Assembly (NCBI GenBank): GCA_025655635.1 | Contig: JAHXIM010000311.1 | Coordinates: 1-8,363 of the forward strand | Source of the DNA: a gamma proteobacterium symbiont of Lucinoma myriamae | GTDB taxonomy: Bacteria > Pseudomonadota > Gammaproteobacteria > GRL18 | Direction: 5' to 3' | DNA: 8,363 nt | Shown here: positions 1 through 6,862 of the stretch, piece by piece | How positions within the stretch are numbered: position 1 is the first letter of the stretch | How the letters are laid out: each line of letters begins with the position of its first letter | Made by a program: the position numbers and the translations under genes | The notes under the pieces: model-generated | The model's database searches: none | What the model was told of the DNA's origin: nothing | Seen by the model: the letters and a program-made list of their open reading frames with translations, nothing else

Positions 1-802
1 TTTACCTGAAATTGGAAAATCATTAGATACTCGAATTAATGATAATTTTCAGACGTTCGATCCTGCATTTTCAAGTTGATTGGGTATATGCGTATATCAT
101 CAGAGACGGCAACGGGAATTTCTGTCAAGTTTCCTGAATTCTTATTTAAAAGCTCACTTGTCCGTAACAGGTATATTAATGACAGCGGATCAAGTATTTT
201 CGAGTGCTGTATTTTGTCACCCGACTCTTTGTGGATTAGATAACTTTGCTGCTCCTCCAGTAAAGGAAAATGCGTGAGAAATCAGGAATACGATAGTGTC
301 CATCTTTTTCCCAAACCTCTTTAACATCCACTCCTAAAAAACCAGACTTTTCCTGTATCTTTTCACGTTTTTTAAATAACTGTGTTGCTTTATTTTCCCA
401 GTCCAGCCAGAGAAAATCATGACTATGGCTATTGCCTGTATCAGTTTCTTCCACCAAAACTGTTCGCTGTAAAGTACTATCCAGTGTTGTTTTATAGGTA
501 TAACGAACCGGCTGAAACATTTCTGCTTTAGTATAATTTTCTGTTGTCAGATAGAGTTCAAACTGATGGGCATTTTGCTTGTCGGGTGTTTGCTGATTAG
601 CTGAAAAGCTCATCTTAATATCAGCTAAATCAGCCCAGATCATTGATGTAAACAGTCCTCGGTAGCTAAGCTTATAATCTAGTGTTTCACCAGAAGAAAA
701 AGGCAATTGAAGCAATTTGCTACTATTAGCAAAAGCCTCAATACTAAGGCAAACACAGAGTATTGATAAAATAATATTAAGACGGGGCATTAACCTTCTC
801 AT
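1..802 (-). pseudogene. DUF3108-family exported protein, apparently frameshifted twice, 3' end beyond the window
   Basis: The uninterrupted part is 802-236 (188 codons). It begins with a signal peptide (hydrophobic core NIILSILCVCLSIEAFA, likely cleavage AFA/NS), followed by a DUF3108-like start (SGETLDYKLSYRGL) and the beta-rich body of the family. DUF3108 proteins are envelope proteins of unknown role. The frame then runs into TAA at 238-236, but the overlapping frame from about 281 to 36 carries the next family element, DPLSLIYLLR (about 191-162). Adding one base to the A4 run at 267-270 (plus strand) joins the two frames as SRIFPLLEEQQSY. A second added base in the T4 run at 46-49 joins a third frame, SEKLSLIRVSNDFPISGK, open to base 1. 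Start choice: ATG 802 overlaps the perM stop by 26 nt. ATG 790 (MPRLNI) follows GAGAAGG, but at only about 3 nt spacing; it gives the cleaner signal peptide. Either a real pseudogene or homopolymer undercalls. Confidence 0.72.
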
Positions 803-1847
803 CAGGTAATGACGGCCATACAGTGATTATTGAACTGACCAGTGTGCCCAGTGGTATGGCAAAAAATATTCCCCAAAAACCCCACAGGTCGCCAAAAAAT
901 AAAATAGCAACAATAATAGCCACAGGATGAAGGTTAACTACTTCGGAAAATAGCAGAGGCACAATAACATTACCATCTAAAGCCTGGATAATACCATAGG
1001 CAAGCATTAACCAGGCGAAATCAGCAGTCCATCCCCATTGAAAATATGCGATGAGCGCTACGGGAATGGTCACTACCGTGGCGCCAATATAGGGCACCAC
1101 AACGGACAAGCCCACCAGAATTGAAATCAATAAGGCATATTTTAAGCCCAGAAATGTGAAGGTAATAAAACACATTACTGAAATGATGGTGATTTCCCAG
1201 AATTTGCCGCGTACGTAGTTACCAATTTGCTGATCCATTTCATACCACACCTTAGTAGAAAGCTGTGTGTTTTTTGGAAAAAATCGCATAAACCAGCCCA
1301 GAATCATCTCTTTATCTTTTAAAAAGAAAAATACTAATAAGGGAGCCAGGATCAGGTAGATCATGATGGTAATACTGCCTTGAATGGAACTTAACGAAAA
1401 GGATAATACATGTTTACCCATTGTCGCCACCTGCGACTGAATGAGTGAAAATATCTCTAAAACAGCGTCTTCAGAAATAAAGCTATAATGTGTCGGCAAT
1501 TGTAATATTAATTGTCGCCCCCGCTCAATATATTTAGGCGTGTCCGTAATTAAGTCGGTTATCTGTTCCCATAAGAGCGGCGTTATTACAAAAAGAGTCA
1601 GCATTAATACCGTTAAGAAACCCACAAAAACAAGAATAACGGAAACCTGCCGACGTTTAATCAAGCGATTAGATAAAACCACCAGACCTTCAAGCAGATA
1701 GGCAATGACAATGGCCGTAAAAACAGATGCTAAGGTATCATTAAAAACAAGAACAATAGTAAATGATAAAATGAGGAAAACGACTAAAAAAATGACCTGT
1801 GGATCAGAAAAGTGTCTCTGAAACCAACGATTAAAAAGATCTAGCAT
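777..1847 (-). CDS. perM: PerM, AI-2E/PerM-family polytopic inner-membrane transporter
   Basis: This 356-residue integral membrane protein matches E. coli PerM (about 353 residues) along its whole length, as I remember that sequence. It opens with the same short cytosolic stretch (W..R.FSDPQ). Next come hydrophobic segments at about 17-60 and 70-95, a soluble middle region (about 100-145), the LAPLLVFFFLKDKE segment, the MDQQIGNYVRGK amphipathic stretch, VVPYIGATVVTIPV, and the family signature ALDGNVIVPLLFSEVVNLHP followed by FGDLWGFWGIFFAIPLGTL. The family is named after AI-2 export by TqsA, but members transport varied or unknown substrates and no substrate can be read here. The gene begins 18 nt after the stop of the small upstream gene, with only a weak CAGGG-type ribosome site about 13 nt before the ATG, and overlaps the DUF3108 gene downstream. 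All this suggests one operon. The frame is intact. Confidence 0.93.
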   Translation of the reverse strand: MLDLFNRWFQRHFSDPQVIFLVVFLILSFTIVLVFNDTLASVFTAIVIAYLLEGLVVLSNRLIKRRQVSVILVFVGFLTVLMLTLFVITPLLWEQITDLITDTPKYIERGRQLILQLPTHYSFISEDAVLEIFSLIQSQVATMGKHVLSFSLSSIQGSITIMIYLILAPLLVFFFLKDKEMILGWFMRFFPKNTQLSTKVWYEMDQQIGNYVRGKFWEITIISVMCFITFTFLGLKYALLISILVGLSVVVPYIGATVVTIPVALIAYFQWGWTADFAWLMLAYGIIQALDGNVIVPLLFSEVVNLHPVAIIVAILFFGDLWGFWGIFFAIPLGTLVSSIITVWPSLPDEKVNAPS

Positions 1848-1865
1848 AACTTATAATTAACCCTG

Positions 1866-2243
1866 TTATTCTGTTTCATTATCATTCTGTTGACAAAATT
1901 CACTATAACGCCGCTCAAATATTATTTCCAGTTCATCAATAACCTCAACTGCAGCACGTCCCTGAAGGATATGAGCCGACATTAATGAGGCTGTTTCATC
2001 CAGCATGGTATTTTTCTTTATCATCGGAAAAGTCTCCGACAAACGCTTAATGGCGGCAACCACCCGCTCTTCTGTTGGTCTTGGAATATCCAGCGGTTCT
2101 TTAACCATCACTAAGCGCCCGTCCTGTTTTGCCTTATCTAATAAAAACTCAGCAAAAGATAAGACACTATTTTGATCATTACTATCCAGATCAGAGAGGA
2201 CATTAAGACATTTTTTTTCGGTTTTATTCATTTTTTCTATCAC
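1866..2243 (-). CDS. Small conserved-looking cytosolic protein of unknown function
   Basis: This 125-residue protein has no signal peptide or membrane segment and is rich in charged residues. It looks mainly helical: a first half around SVLSFAEFLLDKAKQ, then a proline-containing linker (EPLDIPRPTEERVVAAIKRL), then SETFPMIKKNTMLDETASLM and a C-terminal helix with AVEVIDELEIIFERRYSEF. I do not recognise a named domain; the motif-like middle and end suggest a conserved family rather than a random frame. The start at 2243 is GTG; an ATG four codons in (2231-2229, MNKTEK) would give 121 residues and is equally plausible, as neither has a clear ribosome site. The GTG lies in the left copy of the 8-bp repeat flanking the inserted element. 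It sits 18 nt before perM and, before the insertion, would have lain about 18 nt after the GTPase gene, so it belongs to that operon. Confidence 0.75.
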   Translation of the reverse strand: MIEKMNKTEKKCLNVLSDLDSNDQNSVLSFAEFLLDKAKQDGRLVMVKEPLDIPRPTEERVVAAIKRLSETFPMIKKNTMLDETASLMSAHILQGRAAVEVIDELEIIFERRYSEFCQQNDNETE

Positions 2244-2249
2244 TTTTTA
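2242..2249. repeat. Left 8-bp direct repeat (candidate target-site duplication)
   Basis: ACTTTTTA, identical to 2418-2425, directly next to the left end of the inverted-repeat element. It overlaps the GTG codon that can start the small downstream gene. An 8-bp duplication is typical of several transposase families, so it does not identify one. Confidence 0.6.
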
Positions 2250-2417
2250 ATAACTATTTAGTGAGTTATTTACAAAGAGCCTGTGGTTGCTTAACACTAG
2301 TAATTAGTGTCCATCCGGAAATAGCTGTTTCTTTTCTTCCCCGTTCTTTAGAAGGGGGAGGTTAAAAGCAGAATAAACGGATGAACACTAATTAGAAATA
2401 CTCACTAAATAGTTACT
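2250..2417. mobile_element. MITE-like palindromic element inserted in an operon
   Basis: Non-coding element with nested inverted repeats. The outer pair is a perfect 16-bp match (TAACTATTTAGTGAGT at 2251-2266, its complement at 2400-2415). The inner pair is 17 bp with one mismatch (TAATTAGTGTCCATCCG at 2301-2317, complement at 2378-2394). Between them a pyrimidine-rich stretch (CTTTTCTTCCCC) partly pairs with a purine-rich one (GAAGGGGGAGG), so the whole could fold into a long hairpin. The left arm has about 30 extra bases. Immediately outside, ACTTTTTA occurs at 2242-2249 and again at 2418-2425, a perfect 8-bp direct repeat with the look of a target-site duplication. No reading frame is present. 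It separates two genes that otherwise sit about 18 nt apart. The parent transposon family cannot be named from this copy. Confidence 0.72.
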
Positions 2418-2425
2418 ACTTTTTA
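2418..2425. repeat. Right 8-bp direct repeat (candidate target-site duplication)
   Basis: ACTTTTTA, identical to 2242-2249, directly next to the right end of the inverted-repeat element and touching the TAA stop of the GTPase gene (2428-2426). The insertion therefore landed exactly between two coding sequences without damaging either. Confidence 0.6.
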
Positions 2426-3826
2426 TTACATTCCAGCTTTCAAGCGCGTCATTATATCACCTTTTGCCTGTTTCAAGATGGAATCTTTATCAAGAGAATC
2501 TAATATTGAACGCACGGCTTGTTTAGCACCTCCCTCTCCCCAGGATTTTCCCTGTCTGAGATATTGTTGTGCTGCTTTGCCAACCACCAGCGTACTATAA
2601 TAGGCTACAGCACCTTGTGCTGATGCCGTAAGAATAGTAGATAAACCACCCGTTCCCAATTTTAAAGCACTTGAGATAAAATGAATTCCCCAGATAGTTC
2701 CCAGTAACAACACCATTTGTCCTGCAATGGTTTTAATTAAGTCACCGGCTTCTGACTTACTCAAAGGTAATCCGTAAAGTCTCGATAAGTGTACAATTAA
2801 GGTCACATCAATAATAGCAGCAGCCATTAAATCAGCAATGGGGACAGGGTTAATCGCAACAGCAACGCCCTTTGACACACAATAGGCATGAATCAGCTTT
2901 TCTGCAACATCTTTACGAATCGCCATAATCCGTTCACTCACCTGATCAGACAGATCGCCGGCAAACAGGCTGGCATTGATTGCTGCTAATGTTTTACCTT
3001 CACCTTTAACGATTGACCACAAGCAGCTTTTCAGCTCTTCAATATCAGCCGGGAATTCTTTAGTGGTTTCTGTTTCATTGCCCTGTTCATCCACCAAAAT
3101 ATAATGTTTGTAGCTTGTTCTTGAGGTAGTTAAAATAATATTTTCAGCATCAACCAGATTTGTGACTCGCTGCGTTAAATTTTCCAGTAATAATTTTTGT
3201 TCATTTTTTGTATACCGATCGGCTTTATTAAGCACTAAGACTACCGGTCTGGATTCAGACACTACTTGTTTCAAGGCCTGATATTCTGTATCAGTCATAT
3301 CACTATCAAGTACAAATAAAATGATATCCGAACGGGCAGCCACCTCATGTGCCATTTTAGCCCGCTGTTCACCTTCTATTTCATTAATACCCGGTGTATC
3401 AATAAAGTACACGCCCCCTTCCTCATACTCATGCCAGTTTGCATAGGCATTTGTCCGGGTTTCACCATGTAATGGACTGCTAGAAAATTGTTGTTTGCCA
3501 ATTAAGGCATTAAGTAATGAGGACTTACCGACACTGACACGTCCTAACACTGAGATGTGAATATGCTCATGTTCAATTTTTTCCAGCATTTTTTCCACTT
3601 GCTGAAAGTCATCCTGCAGAGACTCACGTACCTGCTGAGGCACTCTTTTATCCTGCAATAGATAATTAAGGCTTTCCTTTGCTATGCTGAGATGATCATC
3701 TCCCGCCTTAACAGAGTCCTCTTGAGCCTCTGTTTCTGCCTTATTCTGCTTGCCTTCTTGTCGACTGGCATTATTTTGGCCCGCCTCACTTAGACTCGAT
3801 CGTTTTGTAAAAACTTTATCAATCAC
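2426..3826 (-). CDS. Era-like GTPase with C-terminal DUF697-like domain (second of a tandem pair)
   Basis: With the GTG start at 3826 the protein has 466 residues. After a charged, low-complexity leader (about 1-70) and a helix (about 70-92) comes a complete G domain: P-loop GRVSVGKSS (95-103), switch-I threonines in GETRT (about 121-125), DTPG (143-146), NKAD (200-203) and a TSR stretch in the G5 position (about 234). A C-terminal region (about 310-440) has the DUF697 look: AINPVPIADLMAAAIIDV, then hydrophobic helices that may insert in or lie on a membrane. GTP binding is well supported; the process served is unknown. The GTG at 3826 overlaps the upstream GTPase stop by 8 nt, suggesting translational coupling. 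The frame stays open to another GTG at 3910, but those 28 extra codons lie entirely over the upstream gene. Its 3' end touches the MITE-like element. Confidence 0.85.
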   Translation of the reverse strand: MIDKVFTKRSSLSEAGQNNASRQEGKQNKAETEAQEDSVKAGDDHLSIAKESLNYLLQDKRVPQQVRESLQDDFQQVEKMLEKIEHEHIHISVLGRVSVGKSSLLNALIGKQQFSSSPLHGETRTNAYANWHEYEEGGVYFIDTPGINEIEGEQRAKMAHEVAARSDIILFVLDSDMTDTEYQALKQVVSESRPVVLVLNKADRYTKNEQKLLLENLTQRVTNLVDAENIILTTSRTSYKHYILVDEQGNETETTKEFPADIEELKSCLWSIVKGEGKTLAAINASLFAGDLSDQVSERIMAIRKDVAEKLIHAYCVSKGVAVAINPVPIADLMAAAIIDVTLIVHLSRLYGLPLSKSEAGDLIKTIAGQMVLLLGTIWGIHFISSALKLGTGGLSTILTASAQGAVAYYSTLVVGKAAQQYLRQGKSWGEGGAKQAVRSILDSLDKDSILKQAKGDIMTRLKAGM

Positions 3827-5585
3827 TATTGCGGAGTTTGAGGACCAGTTTGATAAAATCTTTTGTGCGCGACTCAATATTTTCACCCAGTTGCTCCTTA
3901 TACAAATCACTGATCAATGCGGGTGATAATTCACCAGTTACTTCCAGGGTTCTGGCCACCGAATGTCCCAGAGTATCAAATATCATTCCATACGCAACAG
4001 CATGCATTAAACCACCGGAAACAGTACCAATACCGGGAAATGCCTTAAGCCCGTTACCGGCAATTGCCAGTAATAACGGCAGGGTTTTATCCATACGTGA
4101 TTGTATCAGTTCAATCAGTTTATTGGCATCAATATCAGTTGCAGCCACCTCATAAAGTTTGCACAAGTCTTTGACCATTTGAATACCCAGATAACCTTGC
4201 ACCAGCAGATCAGTACCCGGACTTATCGTCGCCATTGAAGCCACTACTGCTTTTTTGGTATAACTCTTGACCATTCGACAGCTCTGAGAATGTTTAAAAT
4301 GGGCTTCAATATCATCTAACTTAGTATTCACCATCTGTGCCACTGATTTTTCCCGCAGCTGTTCCAGGCGATCAATCCCATAACTGTGCATCATTTTCAG
4401 CAACTGCTCTCGTAATACATCCACTTCCAGTGGCATAGAACGCTGCACCCGCTCTTCTTCACCATCGGGTGTCAGGCGAATAAACTCACGCAAACCACCG
4501 GCATTAATAGTTAAAACCGGTGTATCTTGAACAAAAAGCGGCTCAGGAACAGGAGAAATATCAATAATTCGCTGTTTGATTCTTTCACTGATCAGCTGCA
4601 ATTCTTCCTGACTATACCTATCAGCCTTATTAAGCACCACAAGGCAGGGTTTTTGCAATAATAACATCTTTAGTTCACTAAACTGAGTGGCGCTCAGATC
4701 ACCATCACAAAGATAGATTGCAATATGAGCACGTTGTACTTCATCTGTCGCCAGCAGGTCCAGTTCAGCATATTGCTCATTCAAACCCGGCATATCAGTG
4801 AGAATATAGTGTTGTTCTATACCATCATTTATAATGTGCCAGTGATAATGCTTAATTTCACGTGTCGTACCACCAATCACACTGGTTTCAATAATAGGCT
4901 CCTGCCCTTGTGAACTCTTTTCTTGTAAATTCGTATTTTGTAAAGCCTTCTCTTGTAAATTAGAGCTGTCAGCAATCAAAGCTTTAATCACTGAGCTTTT
5001 GCCACTACTGATATCACCAAATAATGCAATATAAAGTTTTTGTTGAGATTTTCTTTGTGTATAATTTTTAAGTTCTGCTTTAATTGCAGCCCGCTCTGGT
5101 GATACTGCAAATTCACTGGACCATTTATTGATCATTGCTTCATCAATTTTTGCTGAAGTTTCAGAAGCCTTATCTGTACTTTTTATTGCTTTTTCTTCTT
5201 GCTCACTCTGTTTTAAGGGCGGTATTTTTATCTCTTGCTCTTGCGAATGTTGCGTAGAGTGTCCACTTTCCAAAAACTTCTGACTCATAGCATTTAAGCG
5301 TTGTGCCGTTGCTTCCATATCATCATTAATTGCTCTGGCTTGTTTTTCTTTGGCTGCAGCTCTTTTTTCAGGTAATAAAAAACGCCAGATTATTCGTCCA
5401 AACAGGACTGAAATGAGCACAATGGCTGATACATATGTCCAGATAAGCCAATCAGGCTTTTGTTGTAATTGCTGCCAAACAGAAAAAGATAGGTTGGTGA
5501 CAAAAAGAACAGCAACCAGAAAGATAAAAAATAGCAGCAGCAATACAATAGATATTACAAGGCGTGATGCTGGCAGTTTTGGCAT
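3819..5585 (-). CDS. Membrane-anchored Era-like GTPase with DUF697-like C-terminus (first of a tandem pair)
   Basis: A protein of 588 residues. Two hydrophobic helices at about 9-30 and 47-70 form an N-terminal hairpin anchor, followed by a charged, probably coiled or disordered linker (72-170). The G domain has P-loop GDISSGKSS (190-198), GGTTRE in the switch-I position (238-243), DMPG (264-267, in place of DTPG) and NKAD (319-322). The C-terminal region (about 435-545) contains ATISPGTDLLVQGYLGIQMV and glycine-rich hydrophobic helices resembling DUF697. It is clearly paralogous in layout to the next gene, which lacks the anchor. The P-loop to switch-I distance is about 20 residues longer than in its neighbour and includes a repeated NLQEK unit. 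The ATG at 5585 is the only sensible start; no good Shine-Dalgarno is visible. A good promoter lies 62-90 nt upstream, making this the probable first gene of the operon. Confidence 0.87.
   Translation of the reverse strand: MPKLPASRLVISIVLLLLFFIFLVAVLFVTNLSFSVWQQLQQKPDWLIWTYVSAIVLISVLFGRIIWRFLLPEKRAAAKEKQARAINDDMEATAQRLNAMSQKFLESGHSTQHSQEQEIKIPPLKQSEQEEKAIKSTDKASETSAKIDEAMINKWSSEFAVSPERAAIKAELKNYTQRKSQQKLYIALFGDISSGKSSVIKALIADSSNLQEKALQNTNLQEKSSQGQEPIIETSVIGGTTREIKHYHWHIINDGIEQHYILTDMPGLNEQYAELDLLATDEVQRAHIAIYLCDGDLSATQFSELKMLLLQKPCLVVLNKADRYSQEELQLISERIKQRIIDISPVPEPLFVQDTPVLTINAGGLREFIRLTPDGEEERVQRSMPLEVDVLREQLLKMMHSYGIDRLEQLREKSVAQMVNTKLDDIEAHFKHSQSCRMVKSYTKKAVVASMATISPGTDLLVQGYLGIQMVKDLCKLYEVAATDIDANKLIELIQSRMDKTLPLLLAIAGNGLKAFPGIGTVSGGLMHAVAYGMIFDTLGHSVARTLEVTGELSPALISDLYKEQLGENIESRTKDFIKLVLKLRNSD
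4921..4960 (-). repeat. 30-nt (10-codon) tandem repeat inside the GTPase gene
   Basis: TCTTGTAAAT occurs at 4921-4930 and again at 4951-4960 (plus strand), a period of 30 nt. In the protein it gives NLQEKALQNT followed by NLQEKSSQGQ (residues about 209-228). It lies between the P-loop and switch I, where the neighbouring paralogue has no such sequence, so it looks like a local in-frame expansion. Confidence 0.6.
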
Positions 5586-5646
5586 AGGGTGATTACTTTA
5601 TTAAAATATGAAAATAACAGGGGTTTAATAATCAAAGAACATGACT

Positions 5647-5675
5647 ATTATAGAAAAATTAACAGACAGAGTAAA
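5647..5675 (-). promoter_or_regulatory. Candidate sigma70 promoter for the GTPase operon
   Basis: On the minus strand TTTACT (5675-5670, 4 of 6 matches to the -35 consensus) is followed after 17 bp by a perfect TATAAT (5652-5647). Transcription would start near 5640, giving a leader of about 55 nt before the ATG at 5585. It lies downstream of the hairpin that may end the preceding gene, where a new promoter is expected. Confidence 0.55.
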
Positions 5676-5727
5676 AAATAATATATTGAGGTATTTTACG
5701 CAGAGAGCGGAGAAAGAGTTCAATAAA

Positions 5728-5757
5728 CTGACTGTAACTCACCAAAGCCACAGTCAG
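5728..5757 (-). terminator. Possible intrinsic terminator of the secreted-protein gene
   Basis: A perfect 8-bp inverted repeat, CTGACTGT (5728-5735) and ACAGTCAG (5750-5757), has a 14-nt loop and is followed on the minus strand by TTTATTG. It starts 26 nt after the stop codon at 5784. The stem is only half G+C, the loop is long and the T tract is interrupted, so it may be weak. Confidence 0.4.
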
Positions 5758-5783
5758 AAATATCACTCAGGAATTTTAACTGA

Positions 5784-6731
5784 TTAAAAACCAAAACCGC
5801 CTGTACTTTCAGCTTTTTCTGCTTTAGCACCTGCCGCCTGACTTAATGCTTTTTTAATAGCATCAGGCGATGCCATAATTCCCATAAAGCTGTGGTCTCC
5901 TGCCATTGATAAGTCAGGAAAACTGGTAGCAATACGAAATTTAGCACTTAACGCATAAACTTTACCATTTTCATGAACCAGCATTTCATAAGGCAGATGC
6001 GCCGTTGAGCGAATGTCCTTAAAATCAACTTCTGTCATAACAGTGGTGTCATCACTCATGTCCTGTGTCATGGCAACACCAATCACAGTTTGTTTTTTAC
6101 CGGGTATATCCACTTGATAGACTTTAGAAACTCCGCCTTTTTTTGCAGCTAAAGCCGCTTTAACCTTTTGCATGGCTTTATCATAACTGCCATGCTCAGC
6201 CACCACATCAGGATCATCAAAATAAGGCATGCCATACATATAGTGATAGCCTTCTAAGTCATCTTTTGAAAGCCCTTTTTCAGAACCATAGTCTTTTTGT
6301 TTTCCTAATGCACCTTTCAATGCAGAGGCCACATCGTCCAAACCGCCTGCCATACGATAAGCAGCAGCCATATAGACCGGATTGGTATAAGTCACTTGAA
6401 TCGTGCCGGCCATATCGGTTACAGCAACGCGCTGTACTGCACCATAACCACCAAACTCAGTCGCTTTGGCATTCTTTTTTAAGGCATCATTGGTGACAAT
6501 AATAATATTTGCCCCTTTATAAGGCGAATATTCACCTACTACTTCAAAACCGGCAGAACTGAGTTTTGCTTTGGTATCAGTAACCGTCTTAGCATAATCA
6601 CCGCTTGCTGCATCGGCCAGAATAAACGGCTTTAAGTTTTTTGCCTGGACTGCAGATGAAATCATTATAAAAAATAAAGCTGACAGCAATAGTTTTGCTA
6701 TCACCGAACGAGTCATTAAAGAATTAAACAT
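5784..6731 (-). CDS. Secreted (periplasmic) protein of unknown function
   Basis: A 315-residue protein with a clear signal peptide (positive MTRSVIAK, hydrophobic core to about 25, cleavage at VQA/KN after residue 30). The mature part has no further membrane helix. The first half (about 35-130: TVTDTKAKLSSAGFEVVGEY, then ANIIIVTND, FGGYGAVQRVAV and a beta stretch TIQVTYTNPVY) vaguely recalls the DUF302 alpha/beta fold, but this is a weak impression. The second half has further beta strands and a Lys/Ala-rich tail ending GGFGF. There are no cysteines or obvious catalytic motif. The ATG at 6731 is supported by GGGGG (6744-6740) 8 nt upstream; an internal ATG at 6716 is less likely. The gene stands alone: a strong terminator precedes it and a hairpin follows. 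It lies next to a FadL-type channel, so a role with an imported hydrophobic compound is possible but unproven. Confidence 0.83.
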   Translation of the reverse strand: MFNSLMTRSVIAKLLLSALFFIMISSAVQAKNLKPFILADAASGDYAKTVTDTKAKLSSAGFEVVGEYSPYKGANIIIVTNDALKKNAKATEFGGYGAVQRVAVTDMAGTIQVTYTNPVYMAAAYRMAGGLDDVASALKGALGKQKDYGSEKGLSKDDLEGYHYMYGMPYFDDPDVVAEHGSYDKAMQKVKAALAAKKGGVSKVYQVDIPGKKQTVIGVAMTQDMSDDTTVMTEVDFKDIRSTAHLPYEMLVHENGKVYALSAKFRIATSFPDLSMAGDHSFMGIMASPDAIKKALSQAAGAKAEKAESTGGFGF

Positions 6732-6757
6732 AGTATTATCCCCCGGATAGTTGTCTG

Positions 6758-6773
6758 ACTGTATTGTTACAGT
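6758..6773. promoter_or_regulatory. 16-bp palindrome upstream of the secreted-protein gene, candidate operator
   Basis: ACTGTA-TTGT-TACAGT is a perfect dyad with 6-bp arms and a 4-bp spacer. It sits 27-42 nt before the start codon at 6731, upstream of its ribosome site and just downstream of AT-rich sequence (TATATAA near 6780) that could serve as a -10 region. The position suits a repressor site or an mRNA leader hairpin. The regulator is not identifiable. Confidence 0.35.
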
Positions 6774-6798
6774 TCTTATATATTATTGAGTCTTTGTT

Positions 6799-6834
6799 AA
6801 AAACAAAGAAAGGGTCATAGAGACCCCTTCTTTG
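6799..6834 (-). terminator. Strong intrinsic terminator of the FadL-family gene
   Basis: On the minus strand the arms CAAAGAAGGGGTC (6834-6822) and GACCCTTTCTTTG (6816-6804) form a 13-bp stem with a single G-U pair and a 5-nt loop (TCTAT). The stem is followed directly by TTTTT (6803-6799). It begins 28 nt past the stop codon. This is a textbook Rho-independent terminator and separates the channel gene from the secreted-protein gene. Confidence 0.9.
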
Positions 6835-6862
6835 CTAGATAAAAGTTACTGGCCAGGAAATT

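Noticed and set aside
80..277. Plus-strand open frame of 65 codons
   Set aside because: It lies antisense to the continued DUF3108 coding frame and has no ribosome site or family-like sequence.
236..300. Programmed -1 ribosomal frameshift in the DUF3108 gene
   Set aside because: The direction of the shift fits, but no X XXY YYZ slippery heptamer is in frame, and a second break of the same type at 46-49 makes homopolymer deletion the simpler explanation.
777..1847. Autoinducer-2 exporter or quorum-sensing function
   Set aside because: The AI-2E family name comes from one studied member; this protein most resembles PerM, for which AI-2 transport is not established.
2260..2415. CRISPR or integron recombination site at the repeated sequences
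   Set aside because: The repeats are inverted, not regularly spaced direct repeats, and there is no adjacent cas or integrase gene; the 8-bp flanking duplication fits a MITE better.
3827..3910. Longer N-terminus for the second GTPase from a GTG at 3910
   Set aside because: The 28 extra codons lie wholly inside the upstream GTPase gene and give no recognisable domain; the GTG at 3826 with an 8-nt overlap is the usual arrangement.
3829..4155. Plus-strand open frame of 108 codons
   Set aside because: It is entirely antisense to the well-supported anchored GTPase gene, and its translation looks like a shadow.
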